Shown in pieces: positions 17,001 through 23,869 of a stretch of DNA of 34,074 nucleotides. Numbering within the stretch: the stretch's first letter is position 1; each line of letters opens with the position of its first letter. The notes under the pieces are model-generated. The model ran no database searches, was not told where the DNA came from, and was given only the letters and a program-made list of their open reading frames with translations. A program made the translations under genes and the position numbers. Origin of the DNA: a virus; IMG/VR virus record IMGVR_UViG_3300001533_000851, positions 1 through 34,074 of that record. The stretch is one strand, 5' to 3'.

Positions 17001-17642
17001 GTTTCTGTTGATGGGTATATTAATGAATCAAGAATTTGCACAGTAGCCAATCCTTGCCTTGATAATGTTACAAATATAACTAATGATTTATATTGGAGAT
17101 TGGACTCAAGTAACTCACCATCAACAAATAACTGGACACACGAAGGAAACTTTAATGTTGATGATGGTGAATTTACTGCATATAAAAATTCAGGAACAAA
17201 TCGCATTAATGTTACATCTGGACTTAATTCAGTTACATTAGGAACAACATATAATACATTTGCTGGTTTATATTTCCATAACTCTGCTGGATTAATGCTT
17301 GGCAGAGAATCTTTGGGTGATCTTTTTATAAATGAATATGGTGGTGTAGGATTAGGTAATTATATTATACCTAATGACATTGATTTATTTATATATAAAA
17401 ATACACCTACAATAATGATGTATGACATTGTTACAGGTGGCAATGTTTCTATACATTTAGATAATCAAACACTTAAGTTTATTAATGGGACTAATGGAAA
17501 TATGATGACTATTAATAGATCTGGTGATATAACTGTAAATAGTGTGGTACTTTCAAATGGTGCAAGTATAACTGATAATTCCACTTGTTTAATATTAAAA
17601 AGTCCAGATGGAAGTTCGGAGAGTGCAATATGCAACCAATAA
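14100..17642 (+). CDS. Giant secreted fibre/adhesin-like protein
   Basis: The 1180-residue protein begins with a signal peptide (M-N-K-L-N then a hydrophobic helix, likely cleavage after V-F-A at 21). The rest is low-charge, Asn/Thr/Ser/Gly-rich beta sequence with very many N-x-S/T sequons. Three G-D-T-M-T-G repeats (about residues 115, 190 and 343), a known phage tail-fibre repeat core, punctuate the first third. Residues ~73-106 (N-L-N-W...C-P-A...T-C) recur in the next protein. An export signal on a fibre is unusual for phages and suggests host-surface display or glycosylation before assembly. It starts one base behind the previous stop and overlaps the next gene by 13 bases. Confidence 0.6.
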   Translation: MNKLNILMIVMLISMIGLVFAIPFTPQGDIDMKWTYDIINVPNLNITNIYANYTYSEFINATGINVNGTITADEFQGNLNWTYLQNYPDSCPAGYAVTQINDTLTCSDYWVDVTGDTMTGDLVIQAHLNVTENVTTNNWFRGLFNWSIFPDVSRFYLTFTGSDLIFNESKLNDTINTTVNLHEHWVNESGDTMTGDLFFNFSGINDIEIVNNVETMYSGINTTGINIKSSGNDLANFGKIGGTNAVSLLINAEYNTYNSGIGLFNGTSQVLVNWLSYYGLDLYNPITGVIAIRLDATDGHINATGNIYDNNNRVCTAINGECENLTTNASNILNEYWVNESGDTMTGNLIINAELYVEDNILISDKKETNYRDVYFPVSGFINYFNNTDNQSVVIGTADLSAISPNSQLPFIKLIKQDGGMTPFFYITDTDTKTNIIEISDDIIMGDLGQYGNNLIPSTGGSIVVIGETNGTHGFADFQYEPIRGLTLGNQLSENTSNFNMVGGSVSGGNLRIATNNNYAVVDISQENNLISIGDNSYEIPLNYYSKTEGVILDVQPSNKTFYVKQNTTLGLSDYLSPHIRFKQDNYDDISFNNIERFVVRSKENNGAVLNMLFYDSNNVSEGNKVIFHKSEGNEKANDTLNIGSMEWKAYNGSEYISSAKMDVKVSGTIDGDTVPTDIIYSVREKDGNMDTLLTLANEYSVAVGNYQNSIRPEHTLELFNYGDSSNKFVVRRNDGGYTDSGYLMIDNPARNQARIQFPTNSTAGGPYGNGMLLIGGGYGNLSSPTFVEFMRINAVDVVPANVQPQFGFNTRNNPSEFFHLKASNQPANIRLEVDSSNQFTSGLRFFESTTDRGGVLFNSSNDDIVISSYQGSTYGVIPSLTFNGDEIIIGDRSIGSVGYKLIFDANMTQSSPIIVFRNNLVEEGYIQYFMDSRMLIKMNNENHSIDLESDNININGKITNISGNLSVSVDGYINESRICTVANPCLDNVTNITNDLYWRLDSSNSPSTNNWTHEGNFNVDDGEFTAYKNSGTNRINVTSGLNSVTLGTTYNTFAGLYFHNSAGLMLGRESLGDLFINEYGGVGLGNYIIPNDIDLFIYKNTPTIMMYDIVTGGNVSIHLDNQTLKFINGTNGNMMTINRSGDITVNSVVLSNGASITDNSTCLILKSPDGSSESAICNQ

Positions 17643-19087
17643 AAATTATTTTAGCAATATTTATGGTAATGTGTGTGATTCCAGTCTCAACTGCTATGTT
17701 TACACATAATAAAGATGCATATATTTTAGGTAGTTTATATATAAATGGTTCTCAGGCGTGTACTCCTGATAATGGGTTATGTGTTGGTGGTTCTAGTAAT
17801 ATAACTGGGAGTGATGAAACATTTATTAATACAATAACTAATAAATTGTATTTTAATGAATCCTATTTTAATTCAACAATCTTAGATCCTGCATTATTAA
17901 ATTATTATATTAAGAATGAGAATATAAATGCATCTGGTTATAATGTAACAGCTGATTATTTCATTGGTAATGGAAGTTTATTAACTGATATTTCTTCAGG
18001 CGATATTGATTATACAAATATTGCAATGACTAATAAATCAAATGATTTTGGTGTTTATAATCTTACAACAACAGGTTACTTTATAGGTAATGGAAGTTTA
18101 TTGACTAATCTTAATTGGTCTCATCTGTCAGAGTTCCCACTTGGTTGCCCAGCTGATACATATGTTACACAGATAGATGGTTCAATTACATGCACTGGTA
18201 TTACACTAGCGGGATCTTCAGGTAGTATTTTATTTAATGATGGTGGTGTATTTGGTGGCTTTGGTAAATGGAATAAAACACAGTATGCATTAGCAATTGG
18301 TGATGGAAATATTGCAAACTCAAATTATTCACTTGCATTAGGTAGTTATGCAAAAGCATTAAATAATAAAGCGATTTCAATAGGTGCGGCTTCTGAAGTT
18401 ACAGGTAATAGTGGGGTTGCAATCGGTGATGGTAATAATGTAACAGGTTATACAGGCATGGCACTAGGTGATCATAATTATATTAGTTCTGATTATGGCA
18501 TTGGTTTAGGCTCAAGGGTTAATGCAACAGGTAATGATCAATCAATAGCAATTGGTTTAGGAATACAAAATCAATTATCATATAGTATATTATTAGGTTC
18601 ATTATCAAATGCAATCCATATATTTGAGAATAATATTACAATATCACAACCAATATATACAAGTAAAGAAATTACTATAAATGATGATGTTGTTGGTTCT
18701 GTAATTTTTAAAATTATCAATCAAAGACACGAAGATATTAGTGGCATTCCATCAATTATATTTGGTGGTGGATATTCGGATACCCAATATGGTACAATGG
18801 CAGGTATTATGGCAAATAAAGAAAAAGTGTGGAATAGTACTGCATCATCAAGAGATTCAAACTTAATTTTTAGTGTAACTAAAGAGAGTGTTGTCGTAAA
18901 TGCTGTAACAATTAACTCCAATAAATCAATGTGTATTAATTCGACATCCTGCAGGCTTGAAGGGCTTGATGTAAATGGTAATATTATAGCAAATGAATAT
19001 TATTCAGGTGATGGAACAGTAGGTTATACAGGAAGTTGTGGAAGTGGAACAACTAATAATGAGGTGAGAAAATATGAACTTTACTGA
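17630..19087 (+). CDS. Secreted protein with YadA-like head repeats
   Basis: I start at ATG 17630, which follows GAGAG and gives a clean signal peptide (cleavage about after S-T-A, residue 22); open frame further upstream to 17585 overlaps the previous gene. The 485 residues hold two copies of G-Y/D-Y-F-I-G-N-G-S-L-L-T (about 110 and 150), the C-P-A...T-C module shared with the previous protein (158-189), and about 218-325 a run of A-I-G-D-G / A-L-G-S repeats, the left-handed beta-roll seen in YadA-type trimeric adhesin heads. N-glycosylation sequons are frequent. A cell-surface or virion adhesin is likely. Confidence 0.65.
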   Translation: MQPIKIILAIFMVMCVIPVSTAMFTHNKDAYILGSLYINGSQACTPDNGLCVGGSSNITGSDETFINTITNKLYFNESYFNSTILDPALLNYYIKNENINASGYNVTADYFIGNGSLLTDISSGDIDYTNIAMTNKSNDFGVYNLTTTGYFIGNGSLLTNLNWSHLSEFPLGCPADTYVTQIDGSITCTGITLAGSSGSILFNDGGVFGGFGKWNKTQYALAIGDGNIANSNYSLALGSYAKALNNKAISIGAASEVTGNSGVAIGDGNNVTGYTGMALGDHNYISSDYGIGLGSRVNATGNDQSIAIGLGIQNQLSYSILLGSLSNAIHIFENNITISQPIYTSKEITINDDVVGSVIFKIINQRHEDISGIPSIIFGGGYSDTQYGTMAGIMANKEKVWNSTASSRDSNLIFSVTKESVVVNAVTINSNKSMCINSTSCRLEGLDVNGNIIANEYYSGDGTVGYTGSCGSGTTNNEVRKYELY

Positions 19088-19199
19088 GTTTATTGTATAT
19101 ATGCAATTAATAAGTCAGATACTTTTTAATTTAGGTGTTGGCTTTGTTGCAGTTGTATATAGCTGGAAAAAGCTTAAAGATAATCAAATCAAGAGATAA
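19074..19199 (+). CDS. 41-residue membrane mini-protein (holin-like)
   Basis: Behind a clear GAGGTGAG site a frame of 41 codons starts 13 bases before the previous stop. Its product has one membrane helix (about residues 12-30: I-S-Q-I-L-F-N-L-G-V-G-F-V-A-V-V) and a Lys/Arg-rich C-terminal tail (W-K-K-L-K-D-N-Q-I-K-R). Small size, one helix and a basic tail suit a holin-like or pinholin-like protein, but a simple regulator of membrane proteins is equally open. Confidence 0.5.
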   Translation: MNFTEFIVYMQLISQILFNLGVGFVAVVYSWKKLKDNQIKR

Positions 19200-19208
19200 G
19201 GTGATATT

Positions 19209-19631
19209 ATGGCTAAAACAGAAAGCAATACTAATGGATATGTGGCTGCCTTAATAGCTTTGCTTTTACTGATTGGTGTTCCATATGCAGGACAAACAAT
19301 ATCAGAGTTATCTGGTGATGAATTGAGTGGTTATTATGTATGTTCATTAACAGGCGACATTCAAGAGTTTAAAGGTGGGATTTCAGGTACAGGATATACA
19401 GGCTATCCTAATCTTGAAAATAGGAAAGGTTATTTAACTTGTGGTACAACTTCAAATAAAGGTGAATGGCTCACAATAGAACAGTATGCTGAGTTTATAG
19501 GTATAGACCCAGACAATACATTAGATGAACAAGATGATAATTATAATATAATAAATACAAAAACACAAAAATGGGGTGAGAATGTGTTTATTTGTTCACA
19601 AAGTGAGTGTGTTAGATGGCAATCAAATTAA
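19209..19631 (+). CDS. Membrane-anchored Cys-containing exported protein
   Basis: An AAGGTGAT site precedes the ATG. The 140-residue product has a hydrophobic helix at about residues 12-28 and a polar exported part with four Cys (about C45, C77, C128, C133) and Gly/Tyr-rich turns, which could form two disulfides outside the cell. It ends inside the head-closure gene (16-base overlap). No family recognised. It closes the run of secreted proteins that starts at 14100. Confidence 0.45.
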   Translation: MAKTESNTNGYVAALIALLLLIGVPYAGQTISELSGDELSGYYVCSLTGDIQEFKGGISGTGYTGYPNLENRKGYLTCGTTSNKGEWLTIEQYAEFIGIDPDNTLDEQDDNYNIINTKTQKWGENVFICSQSECVRWQSN

Positions 19632-20128
19632 CATATTTTGATTTTGCATATTTTGATGTTGATTATTTTAATCAGAGATATATAATAGATTATGATGATC
19701 CATTTCCAACTGATAGTGCAACAGACTTCCATAATATCTTACTTGAGATTGGTGATTTATATCATATTATAAGGCAAACAACAACAACTGATGCACTTGG
19801 TCAGGTTTCTGATATATCTGAAACTGACTCAGTAAGTAATGATATGAAGGTTGTATTTGCACATATCCAAGATATAACTAAGAAAGATAGACAAATACAT
19901 AATATGGGACTGGCTGTTTCTGGTAATAGTAAAATATTTTTTAAAGAAAACTATTTTTTATGTCCTGAGTTTAAGATTGAAGAGGGTGATATAATATATA
20001 ATCAACATAGTGAAACATACTGGCGTTTGATTAAGATAATTGGTGAGAGGAAAGTTACTAATACAATTGTGTTTAAAGTTGGTGTTGTCCAGAGCATAGA
20101 TGACAAAGGATCAAGGGGTGCATCTTAA
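19616..20128 (+). CDS. Head closure / connector protein
   Basis: The 170-residue protein has a Tyr/Phe/Asp-rich start and a beta-rich core from about residue 60, with K-I-F-F-K-E-N, then E-E-G-D-I-I and Y-W-R-L-I-K-I-I-G, the pattern of SPP1 gp16-type head closure proteins that seal DNA-filled heads. It lies directly before the gp10-like gene, its normal neighbour. The adaptor gene, however, is 6 kb upstream on the other side of the secreted-protein island. Confidence 0.6.
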   Translation: MAIKLTYFDFAYFDVDYFNQRYIIDYDDPFPTDSATDFHNILLEIGDLYHIIRQTTTTDALGQVSDISETDSVSNDMKVVFAHIQDITKKDRQIHNMGLAVSGNSKIFFKENYFLCPEFKIEEGDIIYNQHSETYWRLIKIIGERKVTNTIVFKVGVVQSIDDKGSRGAS

Positions 20129-20130
20129 AC

Positions 20131-20553
20131 ATGCAAGGAATCAGGGTTAATGTAGAGTTCAATGATATTAATGCAACCAAACTATTAAGAAAAGCACTTT
20201 TTAAAGGTATGCTGAAATGTCAGGAGCTTGCAATCCGAAAAGTACCAGTTGATACAGGTATGTTAAAGGCTAGCATTAAGCTTGAGCCAAACACAGCAGG
20301 ATCTAATAAGTATGTGTTGTCTGCTGGCGTTGATTATGCGTTGTATGTAGAATATGGCACAAAGCCACACTTCCCCCCACTTGAACCTTTAAAAAAATGG
20401 AGTAGGCGTGTGTTGGGTGATGAGAGTGCTGCTTATGCAGTTGCTCAGAAGATAGCTAAATATGGCACTAAATCCCAGCCATTTTTCAGACCTGCTATGA
20501 TGGAAGTTCAGTATATCTGGCTGCCACAATATATTAATAAGATTATTGGTTGA
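20131..20553 (+). CDS. HK97 gp10-like neck/tail completion protein
   Basis: The 140-residue protein matches the HK97 gp10 family pattern: V-P-V-D-T-G-M-L-K-A-S-I (about residues 48-59), Y-A-L-Y-V-E-Y-G-T-K-P-H (70-81) with P-P following, and Q-P-F-F-R-P-A (about 116-122). These are the family's strongest signatures. It acts at the head-tail interface. It follows closure by 2 bases and its stop overlaps the region of the third late promoter. Confidence 0.88.
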   Translation: MQGIRVNVEFNDINATKLLRKALFKGMLKCQELAIRKVPVDTGMLKASIKLEPNTAGSNKYVLSAGVDYALYVEYGTKPHFPPLEPLKKWSRRVLGDESAAYAVAQKIAKYGTKSQPFFRPAMMEVQYIWLPQYINKIIG

Positions 20554-20572
20554 TTGCAATAAATTTTAAATA
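20554..20572 (+). promoter_or_regulatory. Late-class promoter, copy 3 (tail operon)
   Basis: TTGCAATAAATTTTAAATA differs from the other two copies at one position (G to T). It begins on the base after the gp10-like stop. Unlike copies 1 and 2, the next ATG (20710) lies 137 bases downstream, so the tail mRNA should have a real leader. Confidence 0.65.
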
Positions 20573-20709
20573 CTAGATACAATCATATATTGATTAATAC
20601 ATCGAGTATCACACCTAATTTATACCAACTAAACTTATCTGGAGTAGGTTTAGTTGTACATTTAAAATAATAGCCAAGCGGCAGTATATTAATACCAAGC
20701 GGTAAATTT
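20573..20709 (+). promoter_or_regulatory. Structured 5' leader of the tail operon
   Basis: The stretch between promoter and tail terminator gene has no coding look. CAACTAAAC (20626-20634) pairs perfectly with GTTTAGTTG (20648-20656) over a 13-base loop. Then CCAAGCGG occurs twice, 20674-20681 and 20695-20702, the second copy sitting where a ribosome site would be. There is no GAGGTG core. A translational control element is possible; no known riboswitch class is recognised. Confidence 0.4.
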
Positions 20710-21426
20710 ATGGCATATATAAACCCAAAATGGATTATTGTAGAGTTTCTTAGACGAAGAATCACCGATCCTAGAAGTCGGATTGTTTCTGGTTCAGACA
20801 CATTCTCAGCACCAACTGTTAGCCAGACTGACTTTGAGCTAGATCCAGAAACAGGTTATAAGCTAAGCTGCACAAATAGTTTCTTGGTTAATGTTACAAC
20901 TTATAAATATCTATGGAGAGATTATTGGATTGATTGGGAGAATAATAAATTAATTCTATTCACTGGGCTTACTGCTGGCGAAGCTGTTGATCCTGTTACA
21001 ATTGCATATAAAAAAGCAACAGGTTCAGACTGGATATTTCCTGATAAGCCAGATGAAAATCTAAGTGCAACATCATTCCCTAGAATAAGTGTATCAATAC
21101 CTGCAATGGTTGGCAGTAGGCTAGGTCAGTATAATGCACCAACAGAATCAGTTATCAGGTTTCAGGTTGATATTTGGTGCAAAGAAAAACAGAACAATCA
21201 GATATTTACAATAAGTGGAAGGAAGTACACAGGTGAGAAGCTTGCTGGATATTTAGGGTATAAGATATTAGAAGCATTTAATGAATATGAGGATGACTTT
21301 TTTCCTATTATGTATGGCTTTAATAATTTTTCAATGATGGATATGCCTTTCGATATCGAAACACAGACACATCATAAGATAATAGAATTTGATATGCGGA
21401 TGGTCAATATAGCTGACTATCCATAA
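20710..21426 (+). CDS. Tail terminator-like protein
   Basis: The 238-residue product sits between the gp10-like protein and the tail tube, the normal place of the tail terminator that caps tube growth and binds the head. It has a mixed alpha/beta texture, with F-P-R-I-S-V and V-D-I-W-C-K-E-K in the middle, then a helix region G-R-K-Y-T-G-E-K-L-A-G-Y. The protein is somewhat longer than usual terminators (~130-170). The call depends mainly on order. Confidence 0.5.
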   Translation: MAYINPKWIIVEFLRRRITDPRSRIVSGSDTFSAPTVSQTDFELDPETGYKLSCTNSFLVNVTTYKYLWRDYWIDWENNKLILFTGLTAGEAVDPVTIAYKKATGSDWIFPDKPDENLSATSFPRISVSIPAMVGSRLGQYNAPTESVIRFQVDIWCKEKQNNQIFTISGRKYTGEKLAGYLGYKILEAFNEYEDDFFPIMYGFNNFSMMDMPFDIETQTHHKIIEFDMRMVNIADYP

Positions 21427-21442
21427 CGAGGTGAATTAAAAA

Positions 21443-22405
21443 ATGGCAGAGTTTTATATTGGTCCAAGAGAAAGAATAATCTGGATAGAGGAAACAAGTT
21501 ATGGTACAGGTGGAACATTAGCAAATGCTTTAGTAATAGGTTATAATCATAGAATAACCCAGTCATTTAATCAGAACTTTCAGGAAGTCTTGACAGCTGG
21601 TTCTGATGACAGAAAAGTTAAAAGCTTAGTGTATGGTGTGTTATCTTTGCCATTTTCTATTACATATAACTTAGAAAACTGGCGATTCTTAAAATATATA
21701 TTTGACATTACAACTGAAACAGGCACAGCACCGACAACACACACACTAGACATAGGTAATACACTTAAATCATTCAAGCTTGAATGGGCAAAAAGGCATA
21801 CAGCCACACCACAAGTGTATCTAATCACAGGTGGTGTTGTTATGAATACAAGGATCTCTTTCCAGAAAGCAACAGGCGAAGGTCAGGAAGGTTTTGTTAT
21901 AGTATCACATGAATGTATTGCACAGGATTATACAAGTCCTGCCTCTGAGCAGGGCAGTATTTCATCATTATCTGGCGTACCATATCAGTTTAGACATTGT
22001 AAACTAACCATAAATAGTAGTGAGGTTGTCGAGGTTAATTCTGGCGAGATCAGTATTGCACAGGGCATAACTATAAATGACAGCCTGTATGCAAATGCAA
22101 CACTGAACAGGAAGATTGGTGAGCCAATACCAACTATACTCAGGATAACTGGCAAGTTTAACCTGAATGTCAAGGATTTGACATATTCAGACTTATGGGA
22201 AGCTGCAGCTGCAATCTCTGGGACTAATAAGCTAGAGTTTATTAGGACTTCAGGATCTGATGAAGCAGTCTGGACATTTACTAATCTCACTTGTTCACCT
22301 GCACCTGTTGGTAACACTAATCTTGAAGGTGTTGATAATGCAGAATTTATATTTCAGGCAACCAGTGTCCAAGTTGTAACTAAGGACAGCGTTGCTAATT
22401 ATTGA
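21443..22405 (+). CDS. Major tail tube protein
   Basis: This 320-residue protein starts behind a GAGGTGA site with Y-I-G-P-R-E-R and an early E-T-S-Y-G-T-G-G, typical of siphovirus tube subunits. It is beta-rich throughout, with repeated G-K-F-N-L-N / G-V-L-S-L-P strands, and directly precedes the tail chaperone pair, which is the hallmark order. Length suggests a tube domain plus an extra surface domain. It polymerises into the tail tube around the tape measure. Confidence 0.75.
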   Translation: MAEFYIGPRERIIWIEETSYGTGGTLANALVIGYNHRITQSFNQNFQEVLTAGSDDRKVKSLVYGVLSLPFSITYNLENWRFLKYIFDITTETGTAPTTHTLDIGNTLKSFKLEWAKRHTATPQVYLITGGVVMNTRISFQKATGEGQEGFVIVSHECIAQDYTSPASEQGSISSLSGVPYQFRHCKLTINSSEVVEVNSGEISIAQGITINDSLYANATLNRKIGEPIPTILRITGKFNLNVKDLTYSDLWEAAAAISGTNKLEFIRTSGSDEAVWTFTNLTCSPAPVGNTNLEGVDNAEFIFQATSVQVVTKDSVANY

Positions 22406-22416
22406 GGTGGTATATA

Positions 22417-22803
22417 ATGTATGAAGATGACTTTGTGAAGCATGAAGAAATTGAGTTTGTAATTGAAGATAGGAAGTTTGCATATATGCCAGTAACAGCT
22501 GGTCAAGAGAATGATTGGGTTATGGAATATATTGATGAGGAAGATTATTATGTGGATGGTGTAAGGAATAAAAGATATAAGAATAATATCACAATGCTCA
22601 ATAAGTGCAAAGTCAGAAACATAACTAAAGTACCATACACACAGGAAGATATAAATAATATCATAGGCATTAATAAAGACTGGTCAAGCTTGAATAAAGA
22701 CGAAAGATGGAATTTATTGTCACAACTTAAACCAAATATGTTTAGCAAGATTATCCAAGCGATAGACAGTATTGATGCTGTACCAAAAAAAAAAGACTTA
22801 TAG
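22417..22803 (+). CDS. Tail assembly chaperone, G-type
   Basis: I start at ATG 22417, seven bases after GAGGTGG; a TTG at 22402 in the same frame overlaps that site. The 128-residue acidic product ends in a Lys run (P-K-K-K-D-L). Position between tube and tape measure identifies it as the equivalent of lambda gpG. Its last codons contain ten consecutive A, on which ribosomes can slip -1 to make a longer product (see next entries). The short and long forms together are thought to coat the tape measure during tail assembly. Confidence 0.75.
   Translation: MYEDDFVKHEEIEFVIEDRKFAYMPVTAGQENDWVMEYIDEEDYYVDGVRNKRYKNNITMLNKCKVRNITKVPYTQEDINNIIGINKDWSSLNKDERWNLLSQLKPNMFSKIIQAIDSIDAVPKKKDL
22785..22794 (+). 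promoter_or_regulatory. Slippery A10 run for -1 frameshift
   Basis: Ten A follow CC at 22783-22784. In the G frame they read cc-A AAA AAA AAA, so an ideal A-AAA-AAA heptamer starts at 22785. The zero frame stops 7 bases after the run at TAG 22801-22803, while the -1 frame stays open to 23039. This is the position where tailed viruses place the G/GT shift. Confidence 0.7.
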
Positions 22804-23039
22804 ACTGGATTAATTATTACCAAGAAGGGAGTAATATCTCTCTAAACAAACAAGAGTGGCTGATACTTATGAAATGGAAATGCTGGAAAAAAGGAATAAG
22901 CCCAGCAGAGTTCAGGAAGTGTTATGCTAAAGATTTGAGAGATATAGACGATATTGAGAATGCAGTCAGTGCTAAGATTAAATCCGAGATAGAGATTAAT
23001 AAGCTGATGAACAGTATGAGGCAAAATAAAAGATGGTAG
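22791..23039 (+). CDS. Tail chaperone T domain (frameshift extension)
   Basis: This frame has no start of its own near the run of A; it is read as the -1 extension of the preceding gene, giving a G-T fusion of about 207 residues. The extension encodes D-W-I-N-Y-Y near its start, then W-L-I-L-M-K-W-K-C-W-K-K and a charged helical end, matching the helical, Trp-containing character of T domains. It ends 7 bases inside the tape measure gene. In lambda the GT form recruits the tape measure to tube subunits. Confidence 0.7.
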   Translation, partial: KRLIDWINYYQEGSNISLNKQEWLILMKWKCWKKGISPAEFRKCYAKDLRDIDDIENAVSAKIKSEIEINKLMNSMRQNKRW

Positions 23040-23869
23040 TTGTTGGAAAACTTGAAATAATAGGTGCAATTAATGATGCAGACCTAAGCAGAGGCATTGG
23101 TAGAGTTAAGGGTGGGATGGGTGAGCTTGAAAGAAACACAAAGCAAGCATTAGCACCCATGCAACAGCTTAGTATGACATCAGTTGCACTTGGCACAGCA
23201 TTAGGTCATGTTGCGGTTCAGGGCTTTAATGCATTAAATGCTTTGGCATCCAAAGCACCAGTCCTAGCACCAACATTTGCAAAGATGGAAGTTGCACTTC
23301 TAAATTTATCAAATACAGCAGGCAGGGTTTTAAAGCCAATATTTGAAGCAATTGCCACTGATCTTATCCCAGCAATATCTGAAGCTATAACTAACAATGA
23401 AGGTACTATTGGTGGTTTTGTGAATACAGTTACTGAAGGGATAGGTGATTTATCTAAAGCATTGAGAGGTCAATTATCCGAGATTGAGAATATAGTTCCT
23501 AAAGGTGGGATGATGGCATTGGGTGCAGCAGCGGGGTATGCATTAGCAGGTCCAACAGGATTATTTATTGGTGCAGGGCTTGGTTATGCTGCGGCTAATG
23601 CACTTATACCTGAAGTAACAGCTCAAACAAGAGAAGATTTTGGTATTTTTGGTGAAAGTAGAACTGCATTTGGGGAATTAGAGAAGGGGTTTGGTATGAG
23701 TGGAGAAGAATTTAGATCTCAGTATGGTCTTGTTGGGGGTTTTGGGAAGGTAGCAAGTGATTATGGGAGTTTTATTGTTAGTGCTATTTTTGACACAATT
23801 GAATGGATTTTTAGCAGATCATCAAATAAGGATAGAGAAATGGCACTGCCTAATGGTGTATCAAGATGA
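23033..23869 (+). CDS. Short tail tape measure protein
   Basis: The 278-residue protein follows the chaperone frameshift pair, the invariant place of the tape measure. The N-terminus is helical and rich in Ala/Gln/Leu, and residues ~158-192 form a Gly/Ala-rich hydrophobic membrane-like segment (G-L-F-I-G-A-G-L-G-Y-A), the usual insertion region. At about 0.15 nm per residue the tail would be only ~40 nm. Most siphovirus tape measures are 2-5 times longer. The start overlaps the T-domain stop. Confidence 0.75.
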   Translation: MVVVGKLEIIGAINDADLSRGIGRVKGGMGELERNTKQALAPMQQLSMTSVALGTALGHVAVQGFNALNALASKAPVLAPTFAKMEVALLNLSNTAGRVLKPIFEAIATDLIPAISEAITNNEGTIGGFVNTVTEGIGDLSKALRGQLSEIENIVPKGGMMALGAAAGYALAGPTGLFIGAGLGYAAANALIPEVTAQTREDFGIFGESRTAFGELEKGFGMSGEEFRSQYGLVGGFGKVASDYGSFIVSAIFDTIEWIFSRSSNKDREMALPNGVSR

